Origin: DATESG01 sp964480275
GTDB lineage: Bacteria; Bacillota_I; Bacilli_A; RFN20; CAG-826
DNA length: 23,593 bases
Reading direction: 5' to 3'
Assembly (NCBI GenBank): GCA_964480275.1
Contig: CAYZOC010000011.1
Coordinates: forward strand, 1-23,593
Shown: in pieces, positions 1-6,477 of the stretch
How the letters are laid out: every line of letters begins with the position of its first letter
Numbering within the stretch: position 1 is the stretch's first letter
Translations under genes and position numbers: made by a program
The notes under the pieces: generated by a model
What the model saw: only the letters and a program-made list of their open reading frames with translations
What the model was told of the DNA's origin: nothing
The model's database searches: none

Positions 1-188
1 TTAAAAACACACAAATACAATGTAGACTCAAACATTTCAAGGTTTTAGAGAATTCGTTACCGAAGATATGTTATATTTCAAATTCACAAAATGAAGTTTT
101 GAGAACAAAATATTATGTAGTATCGGTATAATTTGATTGCAGAATTATTTATTAAATCTTGTAAAGTGATTACCAAATTTAATATTAA
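1..188. other. left-edge AT-rich stretch, no gene recognised
   Basis: No frame gives a recognisable protein. The N-terminal 60-70 residues of the CoA-transferase that begins to be readable at 189 would be expected here, but stops occur in all three forward frames (for example TAA at 186-188 in the transferase frame) and I find no match to that part of the family. It is either decayed sequence or poor assembly at the contig edge. Confidence 0.5.
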
Positions 189-425
189 TTTTATGTCAAT
201 AAGCCAAACAACAGCATAAAAAATATAACGGTCACTAACTGTTTACCAATGCTTGATGCTGATTATTTTACTAAGAAAGAGCACGCTGACCGCTTCAATG
301 TTGATAGTTGGTTTTACTCGAGCGCCTTACGTAAGGGACACGAAAATGGTAATGTCAATTTTATGCCAAACCACCTACATTTAGCGGCTCTATGACGACT
401 AGATTATAAAAAGACCAATATATAT
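189..425 (+). pseudogene. broken N-terminal part of the CoA-transferase gene
   Basis: Read in the same frame as the downstream gene, this stretch is clearly transferase-like. It contains NVDSWFYSSALRKGHENG followed by a NFMPNHLHLAAL segment, matching the family region just before the conserved G-x-A-T-P-P-D-E-H-G block that starts at 426. The reading is ended by one in-frame TGA at 393-395, after which homology continues without any shift. Upstream it closes at TAA 186-188, leaving roughly 60-70 residues of the usual N-terminus missing. Either this is a true pseudogene with at least one nonsense mutation plus a decayed 5' end, or these are assembly errors at a contig edge. TGA read as tryptophan is unlikely because TGA is used as a stop elsewhere in the window. 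Confidence 0.7.
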
Positions 426-1403
426 ATGGGTAACGCGACTCCACCAGACGAACATGGATTTGTATCCCTTTCTTTATCAAACGTCTATGAAAAGCGCGCC
501 ATTGAAGATGCTGATTTGGTTATTCTTGAAATTAATCCTAAACTTCCGCGAACGTTTGGTGATCTCGAACTTCATGTTTCCGACATCGACTTTATGATCG
601 AAGTTGACTATGATATCCCTGAACTTCCTGATGGAGAAATCACTGAAAAAGATAAAAAAATCGGTGAATTTATTGCCGAATACATTAATGATGGTGATTG
701 CTTACAACTAGGCATCGGTGGGATTCCAAACGCTGTTGCTAATGCTCTTGTACATAAGAAAAATTTAGGTGTTCACACAGAAATGTTGACAACCGGCTTT
801 ATGAAGTTGTTTAAGGCAGGTGCAGTCACAAATAAACTTAAGAACAATCATCGAGGTAAGATGTTCTGTTGTTTTGCCCTTGGAACTAGAGAACTATATG
901 ATTTTATTGATAACAATCCAGGCGTTCAAATTCTTGATGGGGCTTATGTTAATGATCCCTACGTAATTGGCCAAAATGATAATCAAGTCTCGGTCAATTC
1001 GACAATTGAAATTGACCTGACTGGTCAATGTTGCTCTGAATCCATTGGTAGTCGCCAATTTAGTGGAACTGGTGGTCAATCAGATACAGCAGTTGGAGCC
1101 CAAAATTCAAAAAATGGCCGTTCTTTTATTGCGCTTTACTCAACGGCGATGGTTAGAAATAAAGAGACTGGCGAAAGAGAAGAAGTTAGTAAGATTGTCG
1201 CTCAGTTAAAACCTGGCGCGGCTGTTTCGCTCTCCCGTAATGATGTACACTATGTTGTCACTGAATATGGCGTAGCCAATCTTCGTGGGAAAAACATTCA
1301 AGAAAGAGTTGAAGCGCTTGTAAAAATAGCGCATCCAAAATTCCGTGATGGGATATTAAATGAAGCAATAGAACTTGGCATTTATGTGCCTAAAGGCAAA
1401 TAA
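426..1403 (+). CDS. acetyl-CoA hydrolase/CoA-transferase family protein, N-terminally truncated
   Basis: Family I CoA-transferase related to 4-hydroxybutyrate/butyryl-CoA:acetate transferases, which move CoA between short-chain acids in fermentation. Seen here: TPPDEHGFVSLSLSN near the start, PRTFGD (about 41-46), the glycine-rich QLGIGGIPNAVA (about 94-105), and the active-site stretch CSESIGSRQFSGTGGQSD, in which Glu205 (codon 1038-1040) is the expected catalytic glutamate that forms the CoA thioester. It ends with the usual EYGVANLRGK segment. At 325 residues it is about 100 short of the family (about 430), and the missing part lies in the damaged stretch upstream. ATG 426 has no Shine-Dalgarno site, so this is probably not a genuine start. 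The next gene begins 2 bases after its stop, which suggests an operon. The fold could not be complete as it stands, so the gene is likely inactive unless the TGA at 393 is an error. Confidence 0.85.
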   Translation: MGNATPPDEHGFVSLSLSNVYEKRAIEDADLVILEINPKLPRTFGDLELHVSDIDFMIEVDYDIPELPDGEITEKDKKIGEFIAEYINDGDCLQLGIGGIPNAVANALVHKKNLGVHTEMLTTGFMKLFKAGAVTNKLKNNHRGKMFCCFALGTRELYDFIDNNPGVQILDGAYVNDPYVIGQNDNQVSVNSTIEIDLTGQCCSESIGSRQFSGTGGQSDTAVGAQNSKNGRSFIALYSTAMVRNKETGEREEVSKIVAQLKPGAAVSLSRNDVHYVVTEYGVANLRGKNIQERVEALVKIAHPKFRDGILNEAIELGIYVPKGK

Positions 1404-1405
1404 TC

Positions 1406-1916
1406 ATGGCTTATTTTGATTTTGACGGCAAGCAAGTATATTATGAAGTTCATGGTGAGGGAAAACCCTTACTAATTCTTAATGGAATAATGATGTCTAC
1501 GGCATCGTGGCGCTTTTTTGTTGATGCATTTTCCGCGCAAAATAAGCTTATTTTGGTTGATTTTCTTGACCAAGGCAAAAGTGAAAAGCTCGTTGATCGA
1601 CTATATACCCAAGAATTACAAGTCGAGCTTGTAAAGTCCCTACTCCTTCACTTAGAAATTAATAAAGTGGCAATTATGGGTATTTCTTATGGTGGCGAAG
1701 TTGCACAACAATTTGCGGTTAAACACTTAAATTTTGTTGAGCGNNNNNNNNNNNNNNNNNNNNNNNNNNNNNNNNNNNNNNNNNNNNNNNNNNNNNNNNN
1801 NNNNNNNNNNNNNNNNNNNNNNNNNNNNNNNNNNNNNNNNNNNTGAGCGCCCACTATTATTTACAAGCTTAGTGTTAGGATTTGTAAACACCACTACTAT
1901 CGAATTTAACATTTAA
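1406..1916 (+). CDS. alpha/beta hydrolase, interrupted by an assembly gap
   Basis: Alpha/beta-hydrolase fold protein; substrate not known. The readable first 112 residues contain the first strand and oxyanion region (PLLILNGIMM, about 21-30), the VDFLDQGKS loop (about 51-59) and the nucleophile elbow G-I-S-Y-G-G with Ser94. The gap then removes the middle. After it, in another frame because 100 Ns is a placeholder length, comes YER-type sequence continuing as PLLFTSLVLGFVN to TAA 1914-1916. That is how the extreme C-terminus of this hydrolase family usually ends, just after the catalytic-His G-x-G-H-x-S motif. Family length is about 265 residues, so roughly 130 codons (about 390 bases) are unsequenced. 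The start ATG 1406 directly follows the CoA-transferase stop, so the two are likely cotranscribed. Catalytic Asp and His are not visible. Confidence 0.75.
1744..1843. other. assembly gap (100 N)
   Basis: Exactly 100 Ns, the conventional filler for a gap of unknown size. Both flanks belong to the same alpha/beta hydrolase gene. The true gap must be a multiple of 3 bases if the gene is intact and is probably near 390 bases. Confidence 0.95.
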
Positions 1917-1923
1917 TCTTAGC

Positions 1924-1959
1924 AAAACAATGTACCTCATAAGACATTGTTTTCTTTTT
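1924..1959 (+). terminator. rho-independent terminator after the hydrolase
   Basis: A perfect 10-bp stem, AAAACAATGT (1924-1933) pairing with ACATTGTTTT (1944-1953), with a 10-base loop, followed by a C and a T-run. It starts 7 bases after the hydrolase stop and separates that unit from the glutathione peroxidase. Confidence 0.85.
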
Positions 1960-1987
1960 ACGTTACAATAATTTTAGGAGAAAAATT

Positions 1988-2503
1988 ATGAATATTTATG
2001 ATATCGCCGTACTAGATGTAAAAGGTCAAGAACTTAAACTCGATAAATATAGAGGTAAAGTACTTTTAATATTTAATTCAGCTACACGCTGTGGTTATAC
2101 TAATCAATACGAAGGGTTAGAAAGTCTTTATGCAAAGTATCAACGTAAAGGATTAGAAGTTTTAGACTTTCCTTCCAATCAATTTTTAAATCAGGCTCCT
2201 GGAACAAATGAAGAATTAGCTGCGTTTTGTAAAATGAAGTTTGGAACAACTTTTGTAACCTTTGGTAAAGTTGATGTTAATGGCAAGAATCAAGCGCCAT
2301 TATTTAAGTTTTTAAAGTCACAAAAAAACGAGGATTTTCCCAAGGAAAAAGTAAAACTTCACGAGAAATTATTTAATAAAAAAGAATCAATAAAATGGAA
2401 CTTTACGAAATTTTTAGTTGATCGTGATGGCAATGTTGTCCATCGGTTTGCCCCATCCTTTCAGCCTAAAGAGATGGAAAAATATATCGAAGAACTCCTA
2501 TAA
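1988..2503 (+). CDS. gpx: glutathione peroxidase family (thioredoxin-dependent type)
   Basis: Thiol peroxidase of the glutathione peroxidase family, expected to reduce hydrogen and lipid hydroperoxides in the cytoplasm. At 171 residues it is the usual length. The peroxidatic residue is Cys35 (cysteine, not selenocysteine) in N-S-A-T-R-C-G-Y-T. Gln65 (in FPSNQF), Trp137 and Asn138 (in KWNFTKF) complete the catalytic tetrad. Cys81 in AAFCKMKFG is at the position of the resolving cysteine of thioredoxin-dependent members such as yeast Gpx3, so thioredoxin is the likely reductant. No signal peptide is present. The start ATG 1988 is supported by TAGGAG about 7 bases upstream. It is a single-gene unit between two good terminators. 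A second, more divergent copy lies at 7566-8051. Confidence 0.93.
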   Translation: MNIYDIAVLDVKGQELKLDKYRGKVLLIFNSATRCGYTNQYEGLESLYAKYQRKGLEVLDFPSNQFLNQAPGTNEELAAFCKMKFGTTFVTFGKVDVNGKNQAPLFKFLKSQKNEDFPKEKVKLHEKLFNKKESIKWNFTKFLVDRDGNVVHRFAPSFQPKEMEKYIEELL

Positions 2504-2527
2504 AATATTAAGATCAAGTAATTAGAT

Positions 2528-2570
2528 GAGGCCCAAATGTTAGAACAAGCTAGCAAAAGGGTCTTTTTTC
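2528..2570 (+). terminator. rho-independent terminator after gpx
   Basis: A two-part hairpin. Outer arms AGGCCC (2529-2534) and GGGTCT (2559-2564) are joined through AAA bulges to inner arms TGTTAG and CTAGCA around a 6-base loop, and a run of six Ts follows. Confidence 0.8.
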
Positions 2571-2601
2571 TATGATTTTAAGAGAATAGTTTAAATACAA
2601 A

Positions 2602-2615
2602 TGAGTTTAAACTCA
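2602..2615. promoter_or_regulatory. 14-bp perfect palindrome, candidate MhqR operator
   Basis: TGAGTTTAAACTCA is a perfect palindrome 22 bases upstream of the -35 of the mhq-like operon. A half copy (AGTTTAAA) also lies at 2588-2595, one and a half helical turns away. MarR-family repressors bind short palindromes, and the second gene of this operon is a MarR regulator, so it may be the operator. The position upstream of -35 is less usual for a simple repressor, so this is inference. Confidence 0.45.
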
Positions 2616-2637
2616 CATTAAGTGGAAAGTGTTACTC

Positions 2638-2666
2638 TTGCGTTTATTACGAAACCGAAATAAAAT
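2638..2666 (+). promoter_or_regulatory. sigma-A-type promoter of the mhq-like operon
   Basis: TTGCGT (2638-2643), 17 bases, TAAAAT (2661-2666), followed 28 bases later by the ATG with an AAAGGAG ribosome binding site. It is the best match in the gap after the gpx terminator. Confidence 0.55.
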
Positions 2667-2694
2667 ATAATCAATCACAAAGGAGATTTATATT

Positions 2695-3693
2695 ATGAAA
2701 TTACCAGCACTAAAAGGTCTACATCACGTAACTGCAATTACAAGTAGTTCACCAAAAATTTATGATTTTTATACGAATATATTAGGGATGCGTCTAGTTA
2801 AGAAAAATGTAAATCAAGATGATTTAACGACTTACCATCTGTTTTTTGCCGATGATCGTGGCAATCCTGGCACTGATATGACTTTTTTCGACTTCCGAGG
2901 AATTGGCAAACACATTGAAGGCACTAATGATATTAGTCGTACTTCATTTAGAGTTCCAAATGACCAAGCTCTTGAATACTGGTTGAAACGGTTTAAACAC
3001 TATGGAGTAAACAATGAGGGCATTAGCGACTTATTTGGCCACAAAGCAATTTTCTTTAATGACTTTGATGATCAAAGATATGCACTAATTTCTGATGAAA
3101 AAGATCGGGGTGTTAAAGGTGGCGAACCTTGGCATAAAGGACCAGTCCCTGATGAATATGCTATTTATGGGTTAGGTTCTATTTTCTTAAGAGTGTCTAA
3201 CTATCGGATGATGAAAGATGCACTTGTCGATGTTATGCAAATGGAAAATGTCGCAAATGATGATCAATTTCATAAATTTTCTATGGGTATGGGGGGTAAT
3301 GGCGCAACTGTTATTGTCGAAGAAACTAGAGAAATGCCGCAAGCCCGGCAAGGTTATGGAGGCGTCCATCATGTCGCCTTCAGAGTGGAAGATCGTGCGG
3401 CAATTGATAAGTGGACTGAACACTTTGAAAATCTAGGTTATCCAAACTCTGGCTTTGTTGAACGGTTTTATTTTAAGTCCCTATATGTAAGAGTCTACCC
3501 AAACATTCTTTTTGAGTTAGCAACCGAAGGACCTGGATTTATTGACGACGAAGAAGAATACGAAGTTTTAGGCGAGAAGTTAACCCTTCCTCCACACCTA
3601 AGACACCGTCGTGACTATGTTGAGAGTAATCTACCACCATTTGATACAGTCAGAAGTAACAAAGTTTTCAAAAAGGAGTACTTGAATGACTGA
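2695..3693 (+). CDS. mhqO: MhqO-type ring-cleaving dioxygenase
   Basis: Glyoxalase/vicinal-oxygen-chelate-fold protein of the hydroquinone dioxygenase group (MhqO and relatives of Bacillus), which opens the ring of hydroquinones and so removes quinone stress. Two VOC halves are visible. The N-terminal half begins GLHHVTAITSS (His10/His11), and the C-terminal half begins YGGVHHVAFRV (His225/His226). Glu274 in ILFELATEGPGF is the expected third metal ligand. Length, 332 residues, is slightly above the Bacillus enzymes (about 310). The motif usually written Y-F-R-x-P-x-G reads YVRVYPN here. The strong AAAGGAG site fixes the start. It overlaps the following marR gene by 8 bases and forms a three-gene operon with it and an MhqD-like esterase. 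It ends in TGA immediately followed by an in-frame TAA, a double stop. Confidence 0.88.
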   Translation: MKLPALKGLHHVTAITSSSPKIYDFYTNILGMRLVKKNVNQDDLTTYHLFFADDRGNPGTDMTFFDFRGIGKHIEGTNDISRTSFRVPNDQALEYWLKRFKHYGVNNEGISDLFGHKAIFFNDFDDQRYALISDEKDRGVKGGEPWHKGPVPDEYAIYGLGSIFLRVSNYRMMKDALVDVMQMENVANDDQFHKFSMGMGGNGATVIVEETREMPQARQGYGGVHHVAFRVEDRAAIDKWTEHFENLGYPNSGFVERFYFKSLYVRVYPNILFELATEGPGFIDDEEEYEVLGEKLTLPPHLRHRRDYVESNLPPFDTVRSNKVFKKEYLND

Positions 3694-4117
3694 TAAAATT
3701 TTAAAAACACTAATCATCCTTTTTAAAACAGAACAAAATCTTAACAAGCACATTAAAAAATCACTGGTAGGATCAAGTTTGACCGTAAATGAATTCGCTG
3801 TTTTAGAAGCTTTAAGTAATAAGGGCAACCTTTCTGTCAATGAAGTACTTAAATATGTTTTAATCCCCAATAGTTCGATGACATATGTATTGAATAACCT
3901 CGCAAAAAAGGGATATATTATAGAAGTGGCTAATAGTGACGACCAACGAATCAAACGCTTAAAATTAACGAACTTAGGGCAAGAACTTTTTGAAAAAGCC
4001 TACGAAAAACACTATCTCTATATTCGTGAGCAGTTCGATGTCTTAACTAGTCAAGAAGAGATGGAACTACAAACTTTACTAAAAAAACTTGGACAATCAT
4101 TGGAAAGGAACTTATAA
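3686..4117 (+). CDS. mhqR: MarR-family regulator, MhqR-like
   Basis: Winged-helix repressor of the MarR family, 143 residues, the usual size. The recognition region lies around residues 50-75 (NEVLKYVLIPNSSMTYVLNNLAKKGYI split across helix and turn) and the wing carries the family signature D-D-Q-R-x-x-x-L-x-L-T at about 91-101. N- and C-terminal helices would form the dimer. The protein has no cysteine at all, so it cannot work by thiol oxidation as YodB or OhrR do. Like Bacillus MhqR it more likely senses a quinone or phenolic ligand directly (inference). It starts inside the end of the dioxygenase gene with AAGGAG upstream and is followed after one base by the esterase. It probably represses its own operon, perhaps through the palindrome at 2602-2615. 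Confidence 0.85.
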   Translation: MTDKILKTLIILFKTEQNLNKHIKKSLVGSSLTVNEFAVLEALSNKGNLSVNEVLKYVLIPNSSMTYVLNNLAKKGYIIEVANSDDQRIKRLKLTNLGQELFEKAYEKHYLYIREQFDVLTSQEEMELQTLLKKLGQSLERNL

Positions 4118-4118
4118 C

Positions 4119-4712
4119 ATGTATCATTTAAAAAAAGATGGTGTCAATAATCGTGTTTTGGTATTATTTCACGGAACAGGCGGCGACGCTAAAGAAATGT
4201 ATGAATTTGGATTGAATATTGACCCTAAGGCTACAATCCTTTCGATTGAAGGTGATGTTCGCCAGTGGCGAATGAATCGCTACTTTATCCGTCATGAAGA
4301 TGGTACGTTTGATATCGAGAACTTACACCAGCAAACAGAAAAATATTTTGATGAAGTTATTTCTTTGTTAAAAGAATATGGGCTTGAGCATAAAGAAGTA
4401 ATCGTTTTAGGCTATTCAAATGGTGCTAATTTAATTCAAAGTATGATGAAACACTATAATTTGCCATTTGCAAAAGCAATATTATTTCATCCTTCACTAG
4501 TTGAAGCTGAGCGTGATTTTTTTCCTCAAAAAGATTTGAAAGTTTTCATTACTAGTGGTGCTAAAGATCCATATATTAGTGCACAAGACTATAATCGACT
4601 GGTCGCCACAATTAAGGCACTTGATATTAAAGTAGTCTCTTATAATCACCAATATGGTCACGCCCTTACTGAAGAAGAAATTAGACGGGCGCGATCATTT
4701 ATTGTTAGTTAA
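4119..4712 (+). CDS. mhqD: MhqD-like carboxylesterase/phospholipase, alpha/beta hydrolase
   Basis: Small serine hydrolase of the carboxylesterase/phospholipase group; Bacillus MhqD, encoded in the same regulon, is the closest functional parallel. All of the triad is visible: Ser100 in G-Y-S-N-G, Asp150 in TSGAKDPY and His181 in YGHALT. The oxyanion loop HGTGGD is at residues 18-23. At 197 residues it is full length, with no signal peptide. I use ATG 4119, not the TTG 30 bases earlier, because AAAGGAA lies 8 bases before it and because the TTG would overlap the end of marR. The true substrate is unknown; a role in clearing hydroquinone-derived products or lipids is inference from the operon. 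A large terminator follows. Confidence 0.85.
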   Translation: MYHLKKDGVNNRVLVLFHGTGGDAKEMYEFGLNIDPKATILSIEGDVRQWRMNRYFIRHEDGTFDIENLHQQTEKYFDEVISLLKEYGLEHKEVIVLGYSNGANLIQSMMKHYNLPFAKAILFHPSLVEAERDFFPQKDLKVFITSGAKDPYISAQDYNRLVATIKALDIKVVSYNHQYGHALTEEEIRRARSFIVS

Positions 4713-4723
4713 ATATAATTATT

Positions 4724-4790
4724 AAGATAGCTAGAGCATACTAACTTCATCAATCCTTGATGATTGCTAACACTAGACTATCTTTTTTTG
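4724..4790 (+). terminator. terminator of the mhq-like operon
   Basis: AAGATAG (4724-4730) pairs with CTATCTT (4778-4784), extended by CTAG/CTAG, and an inner CATCA-TGATG hairpin caps the stem. A run of seven Ts ends it. Confidence 0.8.
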
Positions 4791-4833
4791 TTATCATGAA
4801 CGTGCATTAATTTTTACAAAAAGGGGATTGTTT

Positions 4834-5730
4834 ATGAGTAAAAAAATATCATCTATGCTAGTAATACTCCTAATTTATTTAGCTGCTATTGCCATAGGAG
4901 TCGTTAGTTTTATTTATGTTTTACCTGATTTAGACCTCGTATATCGCGTTTTAATCGCTGATTTAATCGCGACAGTATTTATTTGGTTGGTGTCACTTCC
5001 ACTCAAGAATGCAAGTTTATATGATCCATATTGGAGTGTGATTCCACCGATTATTGTTCTCTTGCTAATGTTTTATACAAATAATTGGGGACTAAGTCTT
5101 ATCCTCTTACTTCTAGCCTTAAGTGTTTGGGCAATTCGCTTAACTTACAACTGGGGCAAACTATGGACAGACTTTTCTCATGTTGATTGGCGGTATAAAA
5201 ACTTTCAAGTTATGGCGCCGAAGCTTTATTGGTTGGTTAGTTTTCTTGCCATAATGTTTGTGCCAACGATGATTGTTTTCTTCCAATTAATTGGACCGAT
5301 TATTCTTGTCGAACAAGTTAATCTAAGCTTTGGTCTAGCATCCATTTTGGGTACTGTTGTTATTGTTCTATCCGCTCTACTCCAACTTAGTGCGGATACA
5401 CAAATGCAAAATTTCAAAAAAGACCCACAAAACAAGGGTGAAATCATGAAAGCTGGCCTATGGAAATACTCTCGTCACCCTAATTACTTAGGGGAAATCA
5501 TGGTTTGGTGGGGAACATATTTATTTTATGTTCAACAATTTGGTTTTGATTGGATTATTCTCGCGCCAATTGCGATGACAGCCTTATTTGTTTTCATCAG
5601 TGTTCCACTAATGGAAAAGAAAATTCTTAAGACTCGTCCTGAATATAGCGACTACATTAAAGAAGCAGGTATGCTCGTACCATTTCCTAAACAAATGTTT
5701 AGTAAAAGCTCAGTCAACCAAGAAAAATAA
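4834..5730 (+). CDS. DUF1295-family membrane protein (steroid 5-alpha-reductase-like fold)
   Basis: Integral membrane protein of the DUF1295 family, distantly related to steroid 5-alpha reductases and isoprenylcysteine methyltransferases; its reaction is not established. The 298 residues hold about seven hydrophobic segments (about 8-30, 38-56, 68-82, 86-104, 131-158, 167-186, 222-262). Family signatures are DPYWS (64-68), RLTYNW (102-107), LQLSADTQMQNFKKDP (183-198) and the C-terminal KYSRHPNYLG (211-220), the likely cofactor-binding end. I start at ATG 4834, spaced 7 bases from AAGGGG; the TTG at 4828 is too close to that site to be used. It stands alone between the mhq terminator and a shared terminator with the minus-strand ABC operon. 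Its place between stress genes does not by itself reveal its substrate. Confidence 0.88.
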   Translation: MSKKISSMLVILLIYLAAIAIGVVSFIYVLPDLDLVYRVLIADLIATVFIWLVSLPLKNASLYDPYWSVIPPIIVLLLMFYTNNWGLSLILLLLALSVWAIRLTYNWGKLWTDFSHVDWRYKNFQVMAPKLYWLVSFLAIMFVPTMIVFFQLIGPIILVEQVNLSFGLASILGTVVIVLSALLQLSADTQMQNFKKDPQNKGEIMKAGLWKYSRHPNYLGEIMVWWGTYLFYVQQFGFDWIILAPIAMTALFVFISVPLMEKKILKTRPEYSDYIKEAGMLVPFPKQMFSKSSVNQEK

Positions 5731-5756
5731 TTGATTGTTTAATTTTTAAGACAAAT

Positions 5757-5799
5757 TAAAATCCCTCGGATCTATTAGCTAGAGCAACGAGGGATTTTT
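5757..5799. terminator. bidirectional terminator between convergent genes
   Basis: AAAATCCCTCG (5758-5768) pairs with CGAGGGATTTT (5788-5798). T-rich tails on both strands let it serve both the DUF1295 gene and the ABC operon. Confidence 0.85.
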
Positions 5800-5801
5800 G
5801 C

Positions 5802-6476
5802 TTACTGTTTTTGATTCATTACGCCATCGACGATGACATAAACTTTATCACAAAATTCGATTAAGCGTTCATCATGAGTAACCATGATCGTAGCTTTCTT
5901 CTGTGCTTTAGTTTGTTCTTTAAGTAACTTAATTACATCAAAGGCACGTTTAGTATCAAGACTAGCGGTTGGTTCATCGGCAAATATTACTGATGGATTA
6001 TGGTAGAGGGCTTTAGCAATAGCCACCCTTTGCCTCTCACCACCGGAGAGTTCGTTAGGATATTTACGTTCAAGACGTTTAACATCCACTCCAGTTAGTA
6101 GATTTTCCAACCAATCTTTATTTGGCTTACTCTTACTAATCCGATCATGAAGTAATAGTTGTTCTTTGACGTTTAGAAAGGGAATAAGATTAGATTGTTG
6201 AAGAATAAAACCGATTTTTGTGAATCTAACCCTTGTTTTTTGTTTATCACTAAGCTGACTGAATGGTTTACCATCAATCAAAACTTGGCCAGTAGTAGGA
6301 CGTTGGAGGCCCCCAAGGATTGTTAAAAATGTCGACTTTCCTGATCCACTAGGACCGATAATTGCGACTAATTCACCTTCAGCGGCTGAGAAATTTGTTT
6401 TCTTTAGGGCGTGGATTACATCTTCACCATTGAGGAAGTCTTTGGTGACGTCACGCATTTCAATTAATGTTTTCAT
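5802..6476 (-). CDS. ABC transporter ATP-binding protein, MacB/LolD type
   Basis: Cytoplasmic ATPase of a type VII (MacB/LolD/FtsE-like) ABC system that works with the permease encoded just upstream. Its 224 residues show Walker A GPSGSGKS (41-48), a Q-loop at Gln93/94, the signature LSGGERQR (143-150), Walker B VIFADEP (163-169, catalytic Glu168) and the switch His201. I use the ATG at 6476; a TTG 12 bases earlier lies inside the permease gene and has no good ribosome site, whereas GGAG sits 6 bases before this ATG. One base separates it from the permease stop, so translation is probably coupled. Systems of this class use ATP for mechanical work such as exporting peptides, haem or toxic compounds, or releasing lipoproteins; which one is not shown. 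Confidence 0.92.
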   Translation of the reverse strand: MKTLIEMRDVTKDFLNGEDVIHALKKTNFSAAEGELVAIIGPSGSGKSTFLTILGGLQRPTTGQVLIDGKPFSQLSDKQKTRVRFTKIGFILQQSNLIPFLNVKEQLLLHDRISKSKPNKDWLENLLTGVDVKRLERKYPNELSGGERQRVAIAKALYHNPSVIFADEPTASLDTKRAFDVIKLLKEQTKAQKKATIMVTHDERLIEFCDKVYVIVDGVMNQKQ

Positions 6477-6477
6477 A

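Noticed and set aside
43..107. Two GTTTT-(A)GAGAA words about 54 bases apart, reminiscent of type II CRISPR repeats
   Set aside because: The rest of the units does not match, there is no third copy, and no cas gene is present. The similarity is within AT-rich noise.
3..134. Open frame at the left edge that could be the tail of an upstream gene
   Set aside because: Its translation matches nothing I recognise and it is short. It cannot be told from chance in AT-rich sequence.
393..395. TGA as a tryptophan codon (mycoplasma code)
   Set aside because: TGA ends the dioxygenase (3691-3693) and the first V-ATPase gene (11772-11774, in an ATGA overlap). All tryptophans in recognised genes are TGG and no other gene has an internal TGA.
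1738..1849. Six-base identity (TGAGCG) on both sides of the N gap, as if the contigs overlap directly
   Set aside because: Joining them would keep frame but give a 135-residue hydrolase lacking its catalytic Asp and His, while the right flank matches the far C-terminus of the family. A chance match is more likely.
4828..4833. Upstream TTG starts for the DUF1295 gene, and likewise TTG 4089 (mhqD-like), 8155 (uvsE) and 6488 minus (ABC ATPase)
   Set aside because: In each case an ATG a few codons later has better ribosome-site spacing or begins at the family N-terminus.
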